A model generated the notes under the pieces. It made no database searches, was not told the origin of the DNA, and worked only from the letters and a program-made list of their open reading frames with translations. Shown here piece by piece: positions 21,100-32,557 of a stretch of 64,000 nt of DNA. This stretch comes from Fervidibacillus halotolerans (lineage in GTDB: Bacteria > Bacillota > Bacilli > Bacillales > Caldibacillaceae): assembly GCF_026547205.1 (NCBI RefSeq), contig NZ_CP106877.1, forward strand, positions 2,684,501 through 2,748,500, in the 5' to 3' direction. How positions within the stretch are numbered: position 1 is the stretch's first letter; every line of letters starts with the position of its first letter. The position numbers and the translations under genes are program-made.

Positions 21100-24000
21100 T
21101 TGTTGGATGTTAACAATTTCGAGTATATGAAAATTGGTCTTGCTTCTCCGGATAAGATTCGTTCATGGTCCTATGGAGAAGTAAAAAAACCGGAGACGAT
21201 TAACTATCGTACGTTAAAACCTGAAAAGGACGGCTTGTTTTGCGAACGTATTTTTGGTCCGACAAAGGATTGGGAATGTCATTGTGGTAAATATAAGCGT
21301 GTCCGTTACAAAGGTGTCGTTTGCGACCGATGTGGTGTTGAAGTCACTCGATCAAAAGTACGTAGAGAGCGAATGGGTCACATTGAGTTGGCTGCACCTG
21401 TATCCCATATTTGGTATTTTAAAGGTATACCAAGTCGGATGGGTCTTGTATTAGATATGTCTCCAAGGGCCTTGGAAGAAGTCATTTATTTTGCATCTTA
21501 CGTCGTAACGGAACCAGGTAATACATCTTTGGAAAAGAAACAATTGTTATCTGAAAAGGAATATCGAGCCTATCGAGAAAAATATGGGAACAAGTTCCAA
21601 GCAGGTATGGGTGCAGAGGCCATTAAAAAATTACTTCAAGATATTGACTTGGATAAGGAAAGCGCCCTTTTAAGAGAAGAATTGAAAACGGCTCAAGGTC
21701 AAAGGAGAACCCGAGCAATTAAACGTCTGGAAGTGATCGAAGCTTTTAGAAATTCCGGAAATGATCCTTCTTGGATGGTTCTTGATGTATTGCCCGTGAT
21801 TCCACCTGAATTACGTCCGATGGTACAACTTGATGGTGGGCGGTTTGCTACGTCAGATTTAAATGATTTATACCGACGTGTGATTAACCGTAACAATCGT
21901 TTAAAAAGATTATTGGATTTAGGTGCGCCAAGTATCATTGTTCAAAATGAAAAGCGAATGTTGCAAGAAGCTGTCGACGCTCTGATCGATAACGGTAGAC
22001 GTGGAAGACCGGTTATGGGTCCGGGAAATCGTCCTTTGAAATCCTTATCCCATATGTTAAAGGGGAAACAGGGGCGTTTCCGGCAAAACTTGTTAGGTAA
22101 ACGGGTAGATTATTCCGGCCGATCTGTTATCGTTGTTGGTCCTAATTTGAAAATGTATCAATGTGGCTTGCCAAAAGAAATGGCGATTGAACTGTTCAAA
22201 CCGTTTGTTATGAAAGAATTAGTGGCAAAGGGACTTGCCCATAATATTAAATCAGCAAAACGGAAAATTGAGCGACTACACCCTGATGTTTGGGATGTGT
22301 TAGAAGAAGTCATTAAGGAACACCCTGTTTTACTAAATCGTGCACCGACCTTGCATAGACTCGGGATCCAAGCCTTTGAACCGACTCTCGTTGAAGGAAG
22401 GGCTATACAGTTACATCCCCTAGTTTGTACTGCGTATAATGCGGATTTTGATGGGGACCAAATGGCCGTTCACGTACCGTTATCTGCAGAAGCCCAAGCA
22501 GAAGCCCGATTATTAATGTTAGCAGCTCAAAACATTTTAAATCCGAAAGACGGGAAACCAGTTGTTACACCTTCCCAAGACATGGTTCTTGGAAATTATT
22601 ACCTCACATTAGAAAGGGAAGGCGCGATTGGTGAAGGTATGGTCTTTAAGGATCGGGAAGAAGCATTTATCGCATATCAAAATGGGTACGTACATTTACA
22701 CAGTCGCATTGCCGTTCATGCTGGGTCCTTAAAAAATCCAACGTTCACTGAAGAACAAAACAAAATGTTGCTCTTAACCACAGTTGGAAAATTAATTTTT
22801 AATGAAATTTTACCGAAATCTTTTCCGTATATTAATGAGCCAACGAAACAAAATTTGGAGGAAAGAACGCCTGATCAGTTCTTTGTTCCTTCGAATGTAA
22901 ATGTAAAAGAGGTTATTGCTTCTAGAGATCTCGTTCCTCCATTTAAAAAAGGATATTTGGGGAACATTATTTCGGAAGTGTTCAAACGGTATAAAATTAC
23001 TGAAACATCAAAAATGCTAGATCGAATGAAAGATCTAGGTTTCAAATACTCGACTAAAGCAGGAATTACAATTAGTATTGCCGATATTGTCGTTCTCCCG
23101 CAAAAAGGAGATATATTAGATGAGGCTCAGAATAAGGTAGACACCGTTCAAAAACAATTTAGAAGAGGTTTAATCACAGATGATGAACGTTACGACAGAG
23201 TTATTTCCATTTGGAGTGCAGCCAAAGATGATATACAAGGAAAGTTGATGGCCTCATTAGATCGCATGAATCCGATCTATATGATGAGCGACTCTGGCGC
23301 ACGGGGTAACGCCTCCAATTTCACGCAGCTTGCAGGTATGCGTGGTTTGATGGCAAACCCAGCAGGTCGGATTATCGAATTACCGATTAAATCCAGTTTC
23401 CGTGAAGGATTGACCGTATTAGAATACTTTATCTCGACCCACGGTGCACGGAAAGGACTTGCTGACACGGCATTAAAAACAGCTGACTCGGGTTACTTGA
23501 CGAGAAGGCTAGTCGATGTTGCGCAAGACGTCATTGTTAGGGAAGAAGATTGTGGAACAGAGAAAGGATTTTATATACAAGCAATCACCGATGGAACGGA
23601 AGTAATCGAGTCATTAGATGAACGTCTCGTCGGTCGATATGCTAGAAAAACGATCAAACATCCTGAAACGGGTGAAATACTTGTAAAAGGTAATGATTTG
23701 ATCACGGAAGAAATTGCAAGAAAAATCGTTAAAGCAGGAATCGATGGAATTTGGATTCGTTCTGCCTTTACTTGCAACACTAGACACGGGGTATGTAAAA
23801 AATGTTACGGAAATAACTTAGCAACAGGTCAAGAGGTTGAAGTCGGTGAAGCGGTTGGAATTATCGCTGCCCAATCCATTGGAGAGCCAGGAACCCAATT
23901 AACGATGCGTACGTTCCATACTGGTGGTGTAGCTGGAGATGACATTACCCAAGGTCTCCCTCGTGTACAAGAATTGTTTGAGGCACGAAATCCAAAAGGG

Positions 24001-24696
24001 CAGGCAATTATATCTGAAATTGATGGTGAAGTTGCGGAAATACGGGAAGGTAAGGATCGACAACAGGAAATCGTTGTTGTCGGAAGCGTTGAATCGAGAA
24101 CATACCATACACCATATTCAGCTAGGTTGAAAGTATCCGTAGGTGACCGTGTTGAAAGGGGCCAACCGCTGACGGAAGGTTCCATTGATCCGAAAGAACT
24201 ACTTAAAGTAAAAGATGTTCTTTCTGTACAAGAATATTTGTTGCGGGAAGTCCAACGGGTTTATCGAATGCAAGGTGTGGAAATCGGTGACAAGCATATT
24301 GAAGTTATGGTCCGACAAATGCTCCGGAAGATTCGGGTGATCGATCCAGGAGAAACGGATTTATTACCTGGAACGTTGTTAGATACTCATCAATTTACAG
24401 AGGCAAATAAAAAAGCCCTTGTAGAGGGGAAAATCCCTGCTACAGGAAGACCGGTGTTACTTGGAATTACGAAAGCTTCCTTGGAAACAGATTCCTTTTT
24501 ATCTTCCGCTTCTTTCCAAGAGACGACAAGAGTACTTACGGACGCAGCAATTAAAGGAAAACAGGATGAATTGCTCGGCTTAAAAGAAAATGTAATTATC
24601 GGTAAGTTGGTACCCGCAGGAACAGGGATGTCGATTTATCGGAAAGCAAAGTTCCACTTGGAGAAAAAAGATGAAAAGCAGGTTACGGTTGACTAA
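21100..24696 (+). CDS. rpoC: RNA polymerase beta' subunit
   Basis: Carries the catalytic magnesium site. 1198 residues. The N-terminal zinc ligands are C60, C62, C75 and C78 (CHCG...CDRCG). The active-site loop NADFDGDQ has D449, D451 and D453. The trigger-loop region [16 protein letters not shown] and the second zinc site ([13 protein letters not shown]) are present. The start is TTG at 21100 behind TAAGGAGGT, giving the family N-terminus [10 protein letters not shown]; the in-frame ATG at 21019 precedes the SD and is rejected. Both rpoB and rpoC use TTG starts here. Confidence 0.98.
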   Translation: MLDVNNFEYMKIGLASPDKIRSWSYGEVKKPETINYRTLKPEKDGLFCERIFGPTKDWECHCGKYKRVRYKGVVCDRCGVEVTRSKVRRERMGHIELAAPVSHIWYFKGIPSRMGLVLDMSPRALEEVIYFASYVVTEPGNTSLEKKQLLSEKEYRAYREKYGNKFQAGMGAEAIKKLLQDIDLDKESALLREELKTAQGQRRTRAIKRLEVIEAFRNSGNDPSWMVLDVLPVIPPELRPMVQLDGGRFATSDLNDLYRRVINRNNRLKRLLDLGAPSIIVQNEKRMLQEAVDALIDNGRRGRPVMGPGNRPLKSLSHMLKGKQGRFRQNLLGKRVDYSGRSVIVVGPNLKMYQCGLPKEMAIELFKPFVMKELVAKGLAHNIKSAKRKIERLHPDVWDVLEEVIKEHPVLLNRAPTLHRLGIQAFEPTLVEGRAIQLHPLVCTAYNADFDGDQMAVHVPLSAEAQAEARLLMLAAQNILNPKDGKPVVTPSQDMVLGNYYLTLEREGAIGEGMVFKDREEAFIAYQNGYVHLHSRIAVHAGSLKNPTFTEEQNKMLLLTTVGKLIFNEILPKSFPYINEPTKQNLEERTPDQFFVPSNVNVKEVIASRDLVPPFKKGYLGNIISEVFKRYKITETSKMLDRMKDLGFKYSTKAGITISIADIVVLPQKGDILDEAQNKVDTVQKQFRRGLITDDERYDRVISIWSAAKDDIQGKLMASLDRMNPIYMMSDSGARGNASNFTQLAGMRGLMANPAGRIIELPIKSSFREGLTVLEYFISTHGARKGLADTALKTADSGYLTRRLVDVAQDVIVREEDCGTEKGFYIQAITDGTEVIESLDERLVGRYARKTIKHPETGEILVKGNDLITEEIARKIVKAGIDGIWIRSAFTCNTRHGVCKKCYGNNLATGQEVEVGEAVGIIAAQSIGEPGTQLTMRTFHTGGVAGDDITQGLPRVQELFEARNPKGQAIISEIDGEVAEIREGKDRQQEIVVVGSVESRTYHTPYSARLKVSVGDRVERGQPLTEGSIDPKELLKVKDVLSVQEYLLREVQRVYRMQGVEIGDKHIEVMVRQMLRKIRVIDPGETDLLPGTLLDTHQFTEANKKALVEGKIPATGRPVLLGITKASLETDSFLSSASFQETTRVLTDAAIKGKQDELLGLKENVIIGKLVPAGTGMSIYRKAKFHLEKKDEKQVTVD

Positions 24697-24709
24697 TGTT
24701 AAACTTTTC

Positions 24710-24739
24710 AACTGCCCGCCCGCTTAGGGATGGGCGGTT
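24710..24739 (+). terminator. Stem-loop after rpoC
   Basis: AACTGCCC (24710-24717) pairs with GGGCGGTT (24732-24739), including one G-T pair. No strong T-run follows, so read-through is likely; a new promoter starts shortly after. Confidence 0.55.
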
Positions 24740-24763
24740 GTTAAAATTTATCGAAAAAGTTTG

Positions 24764-24792
24764 TTGACATCCAAACTTTGAAATGCTAATAT
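24764..24792 (+). promoter_or_regulatory. Promoter of the str operon (rplGB-rpsL-rpsG-fusA)
   Basis: TTGACA at 24764-24769, a 17-bp spacer and TAATAT at 24787-24792, about 45 bp upstream of the L7Ae-like gene. Confidence 0.82.
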
Positions 24793-24836
24793 GATTTAGG
24801 TGCCCCGAAAACCTGTTGCTTTGGAGGATACGATGT

Positions 24837-25085
24837 ATGTCTTATGAAAAAGTAAAACAGGCAGAAGAAATCATCGTAGGGACAAAACAAACGGTGAAAG
24901 CTTTAAAATCGGATCTTGTAAAAGAAGTGATCGTAGCTTTAGATGCAGACGAAATTATTCGAAATAAGGTCATCGAAGCTGCACAAGAAAAGCAAGTTCC
25001 TATCCTTTATGTTGATTCTATGGCCAAATTAGGCAAAGCTTGTGGAATTGATGTAAAGGCAGCCAGCGTTGCGATTATTCGTTAA
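24837..25085 (+). CDS. rplGB: L7Ae-family K-turn-binding ribosome-associated protein
   Basis: 82-residue L7Ae/L30e/S12e-fold protein (YbxF in B. subtilis) that binds kink-turn RNA. Typical features are [24 protein letters not shown] and the [28 protein letters not shown] end. The ATG at 24837 lies 9 nt after TTGGAGG; another ATG at 24833 is out of frame and closes after three codons. It is first in the str operon, as in Bacillus. Confidence 0.94.
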   Translation: MSYEKVKQAEEIIVGTKQTVKALKSDLVKEVIVALDADEIIRNKVIEAAQEKQVPILYVDSMAKLGKACGIDVKAASVAIIR

Positions 25086-25186
25086 AACAGTTTTTGTAGA
25101 TATAAACTACAAAGGCTTTGTTTTTGTAAAAAAATGAATCACCTGGATGTGTGGGTTTGAAAACATCGGAAAGGAGGAAATATTAG

Positions 25187-25606
25187 ATGCCTACAATTAA
25201 TCAATTAGTTCGTAAACCACGGAAAGCGCTTATTGAGAAATCAAAATCCCCTGCACTTAATAAGGGGTATAACAGTTTCAAAAAGGTGCAAACGGATTTA
25301 AATTCCCCGCAAAAACGCGGTGTTTGTACTCGTGTAGGAACAATGACACCAAAGAAACCAAACTCCGCTTTACGTAAATATGCTCGTGTGCGTTTAAGTA
25401 ATGGAATTGAAGTAACGGCATACATTCCCGGAATTGGTCACAATTTGCAAGAACATAGTGTCGTATTGATTCGCGGAGGCCGTGTAAAAGACTTACCTGG
25501 TGTTCGGTACCATATTATCCGTGGAGCGTTAGATACGGCTGGAGTAGAAAATCGTAAACAAGGTCGTTCAAAATACGGTACAAAGAAACCGAAAGACAAG
25601 AAATAA
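25187..25606 (+). CDS. rpsL: Ribosomal protein S12
   Basis: Decoding-centre protein. 139 residues. The conserved loop [17 protein letters not shown] has lysines at 56-57, the usual streptomycin-sensitive form, and the second loop [25 protein letters not shown] is intact. ATG at 25187 after GGAAAGGAGG. Confidence 0.98.
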   Translation: MPTINQLVRKPRKALIEKSKSPALNKGYNSFKKVQTDLNSPQKRGVCTRVGTMTPKKPNSALRKYARVRLSNGIEVTAYIPGIGHNLQEHSVVLIRGGRVKDLPGVRYHIIRGALDTAGVENRKQGRSKYGTKKPKDKK

Positions 25607-25626
25607 TCACTCAATCTTTAAAATGA

Positions 25627-26121
<495 letters not shown>

Positions 26122-26183
26122 TATTCGCTTTCTAAAGTTTTTTAATTATCACATATTATTCTATACAGGAAGGAGAAAGACGA

Positions 26184-28262
26184 ATGCCAAGAGAGTTCTC
26201 CTTAGAAAAAACTCGTAATATTGGAATCATGGCCCATATTGATACTGGAAAAACGACAACGACAGAGCGTATTTTGTTCTATACGGGTCGCATTCATAAA
26301 ATCGGTGAAACCCATGAGGGCGCTTCCCAAATGGACTGGATGGAGCAAGAACAAGAGCGTGGAATCACGATTACTTCTGCAGCGACTACAGCCCAATGGA
26401 AAGGTCATCGGGTAAATATTATTGACACCCCTGGGCACGTTGACTTCACTGTAGAAGTAGAACGTTCATTACGCGTCTTAGATGGCGCAGTAGCTGTTTT
26501 GGATGCCCAATCTGGTGTAGAACCACAAACAGAAACGGTATGGCGTCAAGCGACAACATACGGTGTACCGCGGATCGTATTCGTGAATAAAATGGATAAA
26601 ATTGGGGCTGACTTTTTATACGCGGTTAATACATTACATGATCGTCTTCAAGCGAATGCTCATCCGATTCAATTACCAATCGGTGCAGAAGATCAATTCA
26701 AGGGAATTATCGATTTGGTGGAAATGAAGGCTTATATTTATTCGAATGACCTTGGAACGGATATTCAAGTCCAAGAAATTCCGGATGAGTATAAGGATAT
26801 GGCTGAAGAATACCACGCAAAACTTGTGGAAGCAGTTGCGGATTTTGATGAAGAATTAATGATGAAGTATTTAGAAGGTGAAGAAATCACAGTAGAAGAA
26901 CTGAAAACCGCCATTCGTAAAGGAACGGTTAATGTGGAATTTTTCCCGGTTCTTTGTGGTTCAGCCTTTAAAAATAAAGGTGTTCAATTAATGTTGGATG
27001 CGGTTATCGATTATTTACCAGCACCGACAGACGTAAAAGATATTCGCGGAATCAATCCAGAAACGGAAGAAGAATTAACCCGTCCATCAAGTGACGATGC
27101 TCCGTTCTCTGCTCTAGCCTTTAAAGTGATGACTGACCCATACGTTGGTAAATTAACCTTTTTCCGCGTCTACTCTGGAACATTGAACTCTGGTTCATAC
27201 GTATTGAATTCAACCAAGGGTAAACGGGAAAGAATCGGTCGAATTTTGCAAATGCATGCAAACCACCGAAAAGAAATTTCTACCGTTTATGCAGGGGATA
27301 TTGCTGCTGCTGTCGGTTTGAAAGATACATCGACAGGAGATACGTTGTGTGACGAGAAAAACAAAGTCATTTTAGAATCGATGGAATTTCCAGAACCGGT
27401 TATTTCTGTTGCGATTGAACCGAAAACGAAAGCAGACCAAGACAAAATGTCTACTGCATTGCAAAAATTACAAGAAGAAGATCCAACCTTCCGCGCCCAT
27501 ACAGATCAAGAAACCGGGCAAACGATTATTGAAGGGATGGGTGAACTCCATCTTGATGTTATCGTCGATCGTATGCGACGGGAATTTAAGGTGGAAGCAA
27601 ACGTTGGTGCGCCACAAGTTGCATATCGGGAAACTTTCCGCTCCTCCGCCCAAGTGGAAGGAAAATTCGTTCGTCAATCCGGTGGGCGTGGTCAATACGG
27701 ACATGTGTGGATTGAATTTTCACCGAACGAAGAAGGAAAAGGTTTTGAATTTGAAAATGCAATTGTCGGTGGTGTCGTACCGCGAGAATACGTTCCAGCT
27801 GTACAAGCCGGATTGGAAGATGCAATGCAAAACGGTGTGTTAGCCGGATATCCATTAGTTGACATAAAAGCTAAACTGTATGACGGTTCTTACCACGATG
27901 TTGACTCCAGTGAGATGGCATTTAAAATAGCCGCATCTTTAGCGTTAAGAAATGCAGCGAAAAAATGTAATCCTGTCCTATTAGAACCGATTATGAAAGT
28001 GGAAGTCGTTATCCCCGAAGAATACATGGGTGACATCATGGGTGATATTACGTCTCGACGTGGACGAATCGAAGGAATGGAAGCCCGTGGAAACGCACAA
28101 GTTGTTCGTGCGATGGTTCCACTTGCTGAAATGTTTGGTTATGCTACATCCCTTCGATCGAATACACAAGGACGTGGAACATTTACAATGTACTTCGATC
28201 ATTACGAAGAAGTTCCAAAATCGATCGCCGAAGAAATCATCAAAAAAAATAGCGGTGAATAA
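26184..28262 (+). CDS. fusA: Elongation factor G
   Basis: GTPase catalysing ribosomal translocation and, with RRF, recycling. 692 residues in five domains. G1 is [12 protein letters not shown] (residues 18-29), switch I contains [12 protein letters not shown]3 is DTPGHVDF and G4 is NKMDK. Domain IV is formed by the [17 protein letters not shown] and [19 protein letters not shown] blocks. ATG at 26184 after AGGAAGGAG. A promoter for tuf overlaps its stop codon. Confidence 0.98.
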   Translation: MPREFSLEKTRNIGIMAHIDTGKTTTTERILFYTGRIHKIGETHEGASQMDWMEQEQERGITITSAATTAQWKGHRVNIIDTPGHVDFTVEVERSLRVLDGAVAVLDAQSGVEPQTETVWRQATTYGVPRIVFVNKMDKIGADFLYAVNTLHDRLQANAHPIQLPIGAEDQFKGIIDLVEMKAYIYSNDLGTDIQVQEIPDEYKDMAEEYHAKLVEAVADFDEELMMKYLEGEEITVEELKTAIRKGTVNVEFFPVLCGSAFKNKGVQLMLDAVIDYLPAPTDVKDIRGINPETEEELTRPSSDDAPFSALAFKVMTDPYVGKLTFFRVYSGTLNSGSYVLNSTKGKRERIGRILQMHANHRKEISTVYAGDIAAAVGLKDTSTGDTLCDEKNKVILESMEFPEPVISVAIEPKTKADQDKMSTALQKLQEEDPTFRAHTDQETGQTIIEGMGELHLDVIVDRMRREFKVEANVGAPQVAYRETFRSSAQVEGKFVRQSGGRGQYGHVWIEFSPNEEGKGFEFENAIVGGVVPREYVPAVQAGLEDAMQNGVLAGYPLVDIKAKLYDGSYHDVDSSEMAFKIAASLALRNAAKKCNPVLLEPIMKVEVVIPEEYMGDIMGDITSRRGRIEGMEARGNAQVVRAMVPLAEMFGYATSLRSNTQGRGTFTMYFDHYEEVPKSIAEEIIKKNSGE

Positions 28263-28291
28263 TTGATTTTACTTATATATTTTTGTATAAC
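28263..28291 (+). promoter_or_regulatory. Candidate tuf promoter
   Basis: TTGATT at 28263-28268, a 17-bp spacer and TATAAC at 28286-28291, immediately after the fusA stop. It would give EF-Tu extra expression over the rest of the operon, as in other bacteria. Confidence 0.55.
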
Positions 28292-28311
28292 TTTATTGTA
28301 AGTAGCACAAT

Positions 28312-28343
28312 GCTATGAAAATGGAATTCTCCATTTTCATAGC
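28312..28343 (+). repeat. Perfect 14-bp inverted repeat in the fusA-tuf spacer
   Basis: GCTATGAAAATGGA (28312-28325) and TCCATTTTCATAGC (28330-28343) are exact complements around ATTC. No T-run follows, so it is not a standard terminator. It may be a 5' stabilising hairpin of the tuf mRNA or an RNA-processing site. Confidence 0.75.
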
Positions 28344-28400
28344 GGCTAATTATAAAATATACTTATTATATTATATTTTAATTAAAGGAGGATTTTCCTG

Positions 28401-29588
28401 ATGGCAAAAGAAAAATTCGATCGTTCTAAACCACACGTTAACATTGGTACCATTGGACACGTTGACCATGGTAAAACAACTTTGACAGCTGCAATTACAA
28501 CTGTTTTGTCAAAACAAGGAAAGGCGCAAGCACAAGCTTACGATCAAATCGACGGTGCTCCTGAAGAAAAAGAACGTGGTATTACGATTTCAACTGCACA
28601 CGTTGAATATGAAACGGATAACCGTCACTATGCACACGTAGACTGTCCAGGACACGCTGACTACGTTAAGAACATGATCACTGGTGCGGCTCAAATGGAT
28701 GGAGCGATCCTTGTTGTTTCCGCTGCTGATGGTCCAATGCCACAAACCCGTGAACATATTCTTCTTTCTCGTCAAGTAGGTGTACCTTACATTGTTGTAT
28801 TTTTGAACAAATGCGACATGGTTGACGATGAAGAATTATTGGAATTAGTTGAAATGGAAGTTCGTGATTTGTTATCTGAATATGACTTCCCAGGAGATGA
28901 TATTCCAGTAATTAAAGGTTCTGCGTTAAAAGCTCTAGAAGGGGAAGCAGAATGGGAAGAAAAAATTATCGAATTGATGAATGCTGTAGACGAATATATT
29001 CCAACACCTCAACGAGATACAGACAAACCGTTCATGATGCCTGTTGAAGACGTATTTTCAATTACAGGACGTGGAACTGTTGCAACTGGTCGTGTTGAAC
29101 GTGGAGTATTAAAAGTTGGTGATGTCGTTGAAATCGTTGGTCTTGCTGATGAATCAAAACAAACAACAGTAACAGGTGTTGAAATGTTCCGTAAGCTTCT
29201 TGACCAAGCCGAAGCCGGAGATAACATCGGTGCACTTCTTCGTGGTATTTCCCGTGAAGAAGTAGAACGGGGTCAAGTTTTAGCAAAACCAGGTTCAATT
29301 ACGCCTCACACGAAATTTTCAGCTGAAGTATACGTATTAACGAAAGAAGAAGGTGGACGTCATACTCCTTTCTTCGCTAACTATCGTCCACAATTCTATT
29401 TCCGTACAACAGACGTTACTGGCGTAATCGAATTACCTGAAGGTGTAGAAATGGTTATGCCTGGTGATAACATTACGATGACCGTTGAATTGATTGCACC
29501 AATCGCGATTGAAGAAGGTACGAAATTCTCCATCCGTGAAGGTGGTCGTACTGTAGGAGCAGGTGTTGTATCTTCGGTTATCAAATAA
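28401..29588 (+). CDS. tuf: Elongation factor Tu
   Basis: Delivers aminoacyl-tRNA to the ribosome. 395 residues. G1 is GHVDHGKTT (19-27), switch I carries [11 protein letters not shown]3 is DCPGHADY and G4 is NKCD. Domains II and III are complete, ending [16 protein letters not shown] at 28401 after AAAGGAGG. A strong terminator closes the str operon, and an IS element follows. Confidence 0.99.
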   Translation: MAKEKFDRSKPHVNIGTIGHVDHGKTTLTAAITTVLSKQGKAQAQAYDQIDGAPEEKERGITISTAHVEYETDNRHYAHVDCPGHADYVKNMITGAAQMDGAILVVSAADGPMPQTREHILLSRQVGVPYIVVFLNKCDMVDDEELLELVEMEVRDLLSEYDFPGDDIPVIKGSALKALEGEAEWEEKIIELMNAVDEYIPTPQRDTDKPFMMPVEDVFSITGRGTVATGRVERGVLKVGDVVEIVGLADESKQTTVTGVEMFRKLLDQAEAGDNIGALLRGISREEVERGQVLAKPGSITPHTKFSAEVYVLTKEEGGRHTPFFANYRPQFYFRTTDVTGVIELPEGVEMVMPGDNITMTVELIAPIAIEEGTKFSIREGGRTVGAGVVSSVIK

Positions 29589-29600
29589 TCGAACAATGCA

Positions 29601-29648
29601 AAAACTCCGGACGATCGATGATGTCTCCATCACGTCCGGAGTTTTTTT
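29601..29648 (+). terminator. Intrinsic terminator of the str operon
   Basis: AAAACTCCGGAC (29601-29612) pairs with GTCCGGAGTTTT (29634-29645) and runs into a T-tract. It is a strong terminator after tuf. Confidence 0.93.
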
Positions 29649-29675
29649 AATCACTTTCTATTTCCCATCTTCACA

Positions 29676-29686
29676 ATTTACGTATA
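29676..29686 (+). repeat. Left copy of the 11-bp target-site duplication
   Basis: ATTTACGTATA, repeated exactly at 31308-31318 on the other side of the IS element. Confidence 0.9.
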
Positions 29687-29731
29687 CAGCTCTGAGGAGT
29701 AAAAATTCTTCGAGATAAATTGAGCTTCTAG

Positions 29732-29789
29732 CCCCCAAATTTTGATAAATATGCGATAATTTATCTGGATTTATCAAGATTTAAGGGGG
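29732..29789 (+). promoter_or_regulatory. Hairpin sequestering the transposase ribosome-binding site
   Basis: CCCCCAAATTTTGATAAAT (29732-29750) pairs with a complementary arm at 29769-29789 that ends TTTAAGGGGG. The second arm contains the Shine-Dalgarno AAGGGGGA (29783-29790) of the transposase. Transcripts entering from outside would fold and hide the site. A transposase promoter may lie within it (TTGAGC 29720, GATAAA 29744), giving RNAs that lack most of the first arm. This layout is known from IS10 and IS50. Confidence 0.75.
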
Positions 29790-29797
29790 ATTTGTGA

Positions 29798-31111
29798 ATG
29801 TTAACAAGGAAAGAAAAAAGAGAAAGAGAAAAAAACCAAAACTTTTTCTTCGACTTCGTTAAGATTCAAAATCATTTCTTTAAAGACTTGGTAGATCAAC
29901 TAAAAAAAGTAAAAGATAAAAGGCATCAAAGCTACATTACCTATGGTCCAGAAACAATCCTTTACACCATTCTTCTTAAAAGTGTATTTGGAATCAAATC
30001 AATGAGAAGTATGACCGAATTGTTTAATAAGGATGAATGTATCGAAAATATTCGAGTAGTTTTGGGTTTGAAAGAGCTCAACGAGCTCCCGCATTATGAT
30101 ACAATTAATGACTTTTTAGCAAAGTTGGAGCCAAAAGAGCTTGAAACCATAAGGATTTATCTAATCAAAAAACTTTTTGAAAAAAGATGCTTAGAATCCT
30201 TCCGGATTCTAAATAAATATTGGCCAATTGTTTTCGATGGGACAGGTATCCATACATTTAAGGAAAAACACTGTGAACATTGTCTGAGAAGGGAATACAA
30301 GGATAAGGAAACCGGAGAAACAAAAGTGGCATATATGCACCATGTTCTAGAAGCCAAGCTTGTGGTAGGAGATATGGTTCTTAGCATCGCTACAGAATTT
30401 ATAGAAAATGAGTCAGAAAATGTTCCAAAGCAGGATTGTGAGTTAAAAGCTTTTATGAGGCTAGTCGATAAATTAAAGAAAACATTTAAACGTCTTCCTA
30501 TTTGTCTTATCGCAGATAGCCTTTATGCTTGTGAACCAGTATTTGAAATTTGTGATAAACACAATTGGAAATATATTTTCCGGTTCAAAGAAGATCGGAT
30601 TAAAACGGTTTCTCAAGAATTCAGAGCAATCCAATCTTTAGAAACGAATGGTAAAAGCTCAGAATATTTCTGGGTCAATGATATTGCTTATAACGATCGT
30701 TTGGTAAATCTTGTGGAAAAAGTAAAAGTAACTGAGAATGAGAAAAAACAGGAGTTTCTGTTTATTACAAACTTTCGAATAACTGAAAGGAATGCAGAAA
30801 TACTTGTTCAGGCAGGTCGAAGACGCTGGAAAATAGAAAATGAGGGTTTTAATAACCAGAAAAATGGTTGGTATGAAATTGAACATGTGAATTGTCATAA
30901 TTACAATGCACTGAAAAATCATTACTTACTTGTTCAAATAGCTGATATCCTTGTTCAACTATATAAATATGGGTCAAAACTTTTGAAGCAGCTGAAAAAG
31001 TCAGCAAAAGAAATATCCTCGAAGCTGTTAGAAGCGATCCGAACCCGCATTATAACAGTCGAGGATTTGAAAAAATGTAAAAAAATACAGGTTAGGTTTA
31101 CATATACCTAA
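29798..31111 (+). CDS. IS4-superfamily DDE transposase
   Basis: 437 residues, apparently intact. DDE residues are proposed as D147 (PIVFDGTG), D240 (CLIADSLYAC) and E347 (RRRWKIENEGFNNQK, similar to the YREK region of IS4-type enzymes). The basic N-terminus (TRKEKREREK) and an N-terminal helical region including LPHYDTINDFLAKLE fit transposases of this group. The exact IS family name is not assigned. ATG at 29798 after AAGGGGGA. It should cut and paste its own element, using the matching terminal repeats. Confidence 0.9.
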   Translation: MLTRKEKREREKNQNFFFDFVKIQNHFFKDLVDQLKKVKDKRHQSYITYGPETILYTILLKSVFGIKSMRSMTELFNKDECIENIRVVLGLKELNELPHYDTINDFLAKLEPKELETIRIYLIKKLFEKRCLESFRILNKYWPIVFDGTGIHTFKEKHCEHCLRREYKDKETGETKVAYMHHVLEAKLVVGDMVLSIATEFIENESENVPKQDCELKAFMRLVDKLKKTFKRLPICLIADSLYACEPVFEICDKHNWKYIFRFKEDRIKTVSQEFRAIQSLETNGKSSEYFWVNDIAYNDRLVNLVEKVKVTENEKKQEFLFITNFRITERNAEILVQAGRRRWKIENEGFNNQKNGWYEIEHVNCHNYNALKNHYLLVQIADILVQLYKYGSKLLKQLKKSAKEISSKLLEAIRTRIITVEDLKKCKKIQVRFTYT

Positions 31112-31160
31112 CAATTCTATTATAGCAGAAGGGTGTGATGAATAGGGAGTAAAAAGCAAG

Positions 31161-31255
31161 TTATCCACAACTTTATAGAAAAATCGCATTAATAGGACTA
31201 GTTTTTAAAAATTTTAGAAGGAAAGTAACTGGAAAATTTTACCAACTGTGGATAA
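31161..31255 (+). promoter_or_regulatory. Two inverted consensus DnaA boxes inside the IS right end
   Basis: TTATCCACA at 31161-31169 and its reverse complement TGTGGATAA at 31247-31255. Both are perfect 9-mers, 77 bp apart, in the non-coding tail of the IS. DnaA boxes are known in the end of IS50, where DnaA affects transposition; a similar role here is inference. Confidence 0.7.
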
Positions 31256-31307
31256 TTTGAAAATCCCTATTTTGACGAAAAACTTTGAAATATACTCTTC
31301 ATAGCTG

Positions 31308-31318
31308 ATTTACGTATA
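31308..31318 (+). repeat. Right copy of the 11-bp target-site duplication
   Basis: ATTTACGTATA, identical to 29676-29686. Confidence 0.9.
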
Positions 31319-31326
31319 AACAAAAG

Positions 31327-31355
31327 TTGAAATTTATCGTCAGTCTATGTATAAT
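31327..31355 (+). promoter_or_regulatory. S10 operon promoter P1
   Basis: TTGAAA at 31327-31332, a 17-bp spacer and TATAAT at 31350-31355. It begins 9 bp after the IS target duplication, so the IS stopped just short of it. Confidence 0.8.
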
Positions 31356-31394
31356 GGAAAAGTCCGTGTATAAAAGCAATATTTATAAAATATG

Positions 31395-31423
31395 TTGCGT
31401 AATACCCCTGTTTTATGTATAAT
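31395..31423 (+). promoter_or_regulatory. S10 operon promoter P2
   Basis: TTGCGT at 31395-31400, a 17-bp spacer and TATAAT at 31418-31423. It is in tandem with P1. Confidence 0.7.
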
Positions 31424-31429
31424 ATGAAA

Positions 31430-31860
<431 letters not shown>

Positions 31861-31899
31861 TGGTATATTAAATCTTCATCATATTAGGAGGTGTGACTG

Positions 31900-32532
31900 A
31901 TGATTAAAGGAATCTTAGGTAAAAAAATCGGCATGACCCAAATTTTCTTGGAAAATGGCGATCTTGTTCCCGTAACGGTAATTGAAGCAACTCCGAACGT
32001 CGTACTACAAAAGAAAACGGTCGAAACAGATGGATACAATGCGGTTCAATTAGGTTTTGACCATAAACGGGAAAATCTAGCGAACAAACCAGACAAAGGG
32101 CATGCGAAAAAGGCAAATACGACTCCTAAGCGCTTCATCAGTGAAATTAGAGATGTAAATATTGAGGAATATGAAATTGGTCAAGAAGTGAAAGTGGATA
32201 TTTTTGAATCGGGTAATATCGTTGACGTAACAGGAATATCCAAGGGGAAAGGATTCCAAGGTGCAATCAAACGTCACGGACAATCCCGTGGGCCAATGAC
32301 ACATGGATCCCGCTATCACCGTGGACCAGGTTCAATGGGAACGATTGCTCCAAACCGGGTATTCAAATCGAAAGAATTACCTGGAAGAATGGGAGGAGAA
32401 AAGGTAACCATTCAAAACTTGGAAATCGTAAAAGTTGATCCAGAAAGAAATATCATATTAATCAAAGGGAATGTACCTGGTCCAAGAAAATCTTATGTAA
32501 AAATTAAAACAGCGATTAAATCTGTTAACTAA
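31900..32532 (+). CDS. rplC: Ribosomal protein L3
   Basis: Early-binding 50S protein near the peptidyl-transferase centre. 210 residues, [16 protein letters not shown] start, with the central extension [30 protein letters not shown] reaching into the 23S core. ATG at 31900 after TAGGAGGTG. Operon order S10-L3-L4-L23-L2 is standard. Confidence 0.98.
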   Translation: MIKGILGKKIGMTQIFLENGDLVPVTVIEATPNVVLQKKTVETDGYNAVQLGFDHKRENLANKPDKGHAKKANTTPKRFISEIRDVNIEEYEIGQEVKVDIFESGNIVDVTGISKGKGFQGAIKRHGQSRGPMTHGSRYHRGPGSMGTIAPNRVFKSKELPGRMGGEKVTIQNLEIVKVDPERNIILIKGNVPGPRKSYVKIKTAIKSVN

Positions 32533-32557
32533 CTTCTGAGGAAAGGAGGACAAAGAA

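Larger units (their letters stand above)
29687..31307 (+). mobile_element. IS4-like insertion sequence, intact, 1621 bp
   Basis: The ends are imperfect inverted repeats: left CAGCTCTGAGGAGTA (29687-29701), right end read inward CAGCTATGAAGAGTA (rc of 31293-31307). It is flanked by an exact 11-bp direct repeat, ATTTACGTATA, which fits the 10-12 bp duplications of IS4/IS231-type elements. It holds one full-length DDE transposase gene. The 196 bp after the gene are non-coding and contain two inverted DnaA boxes. It has inserted in the non-essential gap between the tuf terminator and the S10 promoters. Confidence 0.93.

Noticed and set aside
27409-27843. 144-codon plus-strand ORF within fusA
   Set aside because: Out-of-frame reading inside EF-G; very Lys-rich and without any homology I recognise.
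31161-31255. Replication origin
   Set aside because: Only two DnaA boxes, inside an IS element, with no dnaA/dnaN genes or AT-rich unwinding element in the proper layout.
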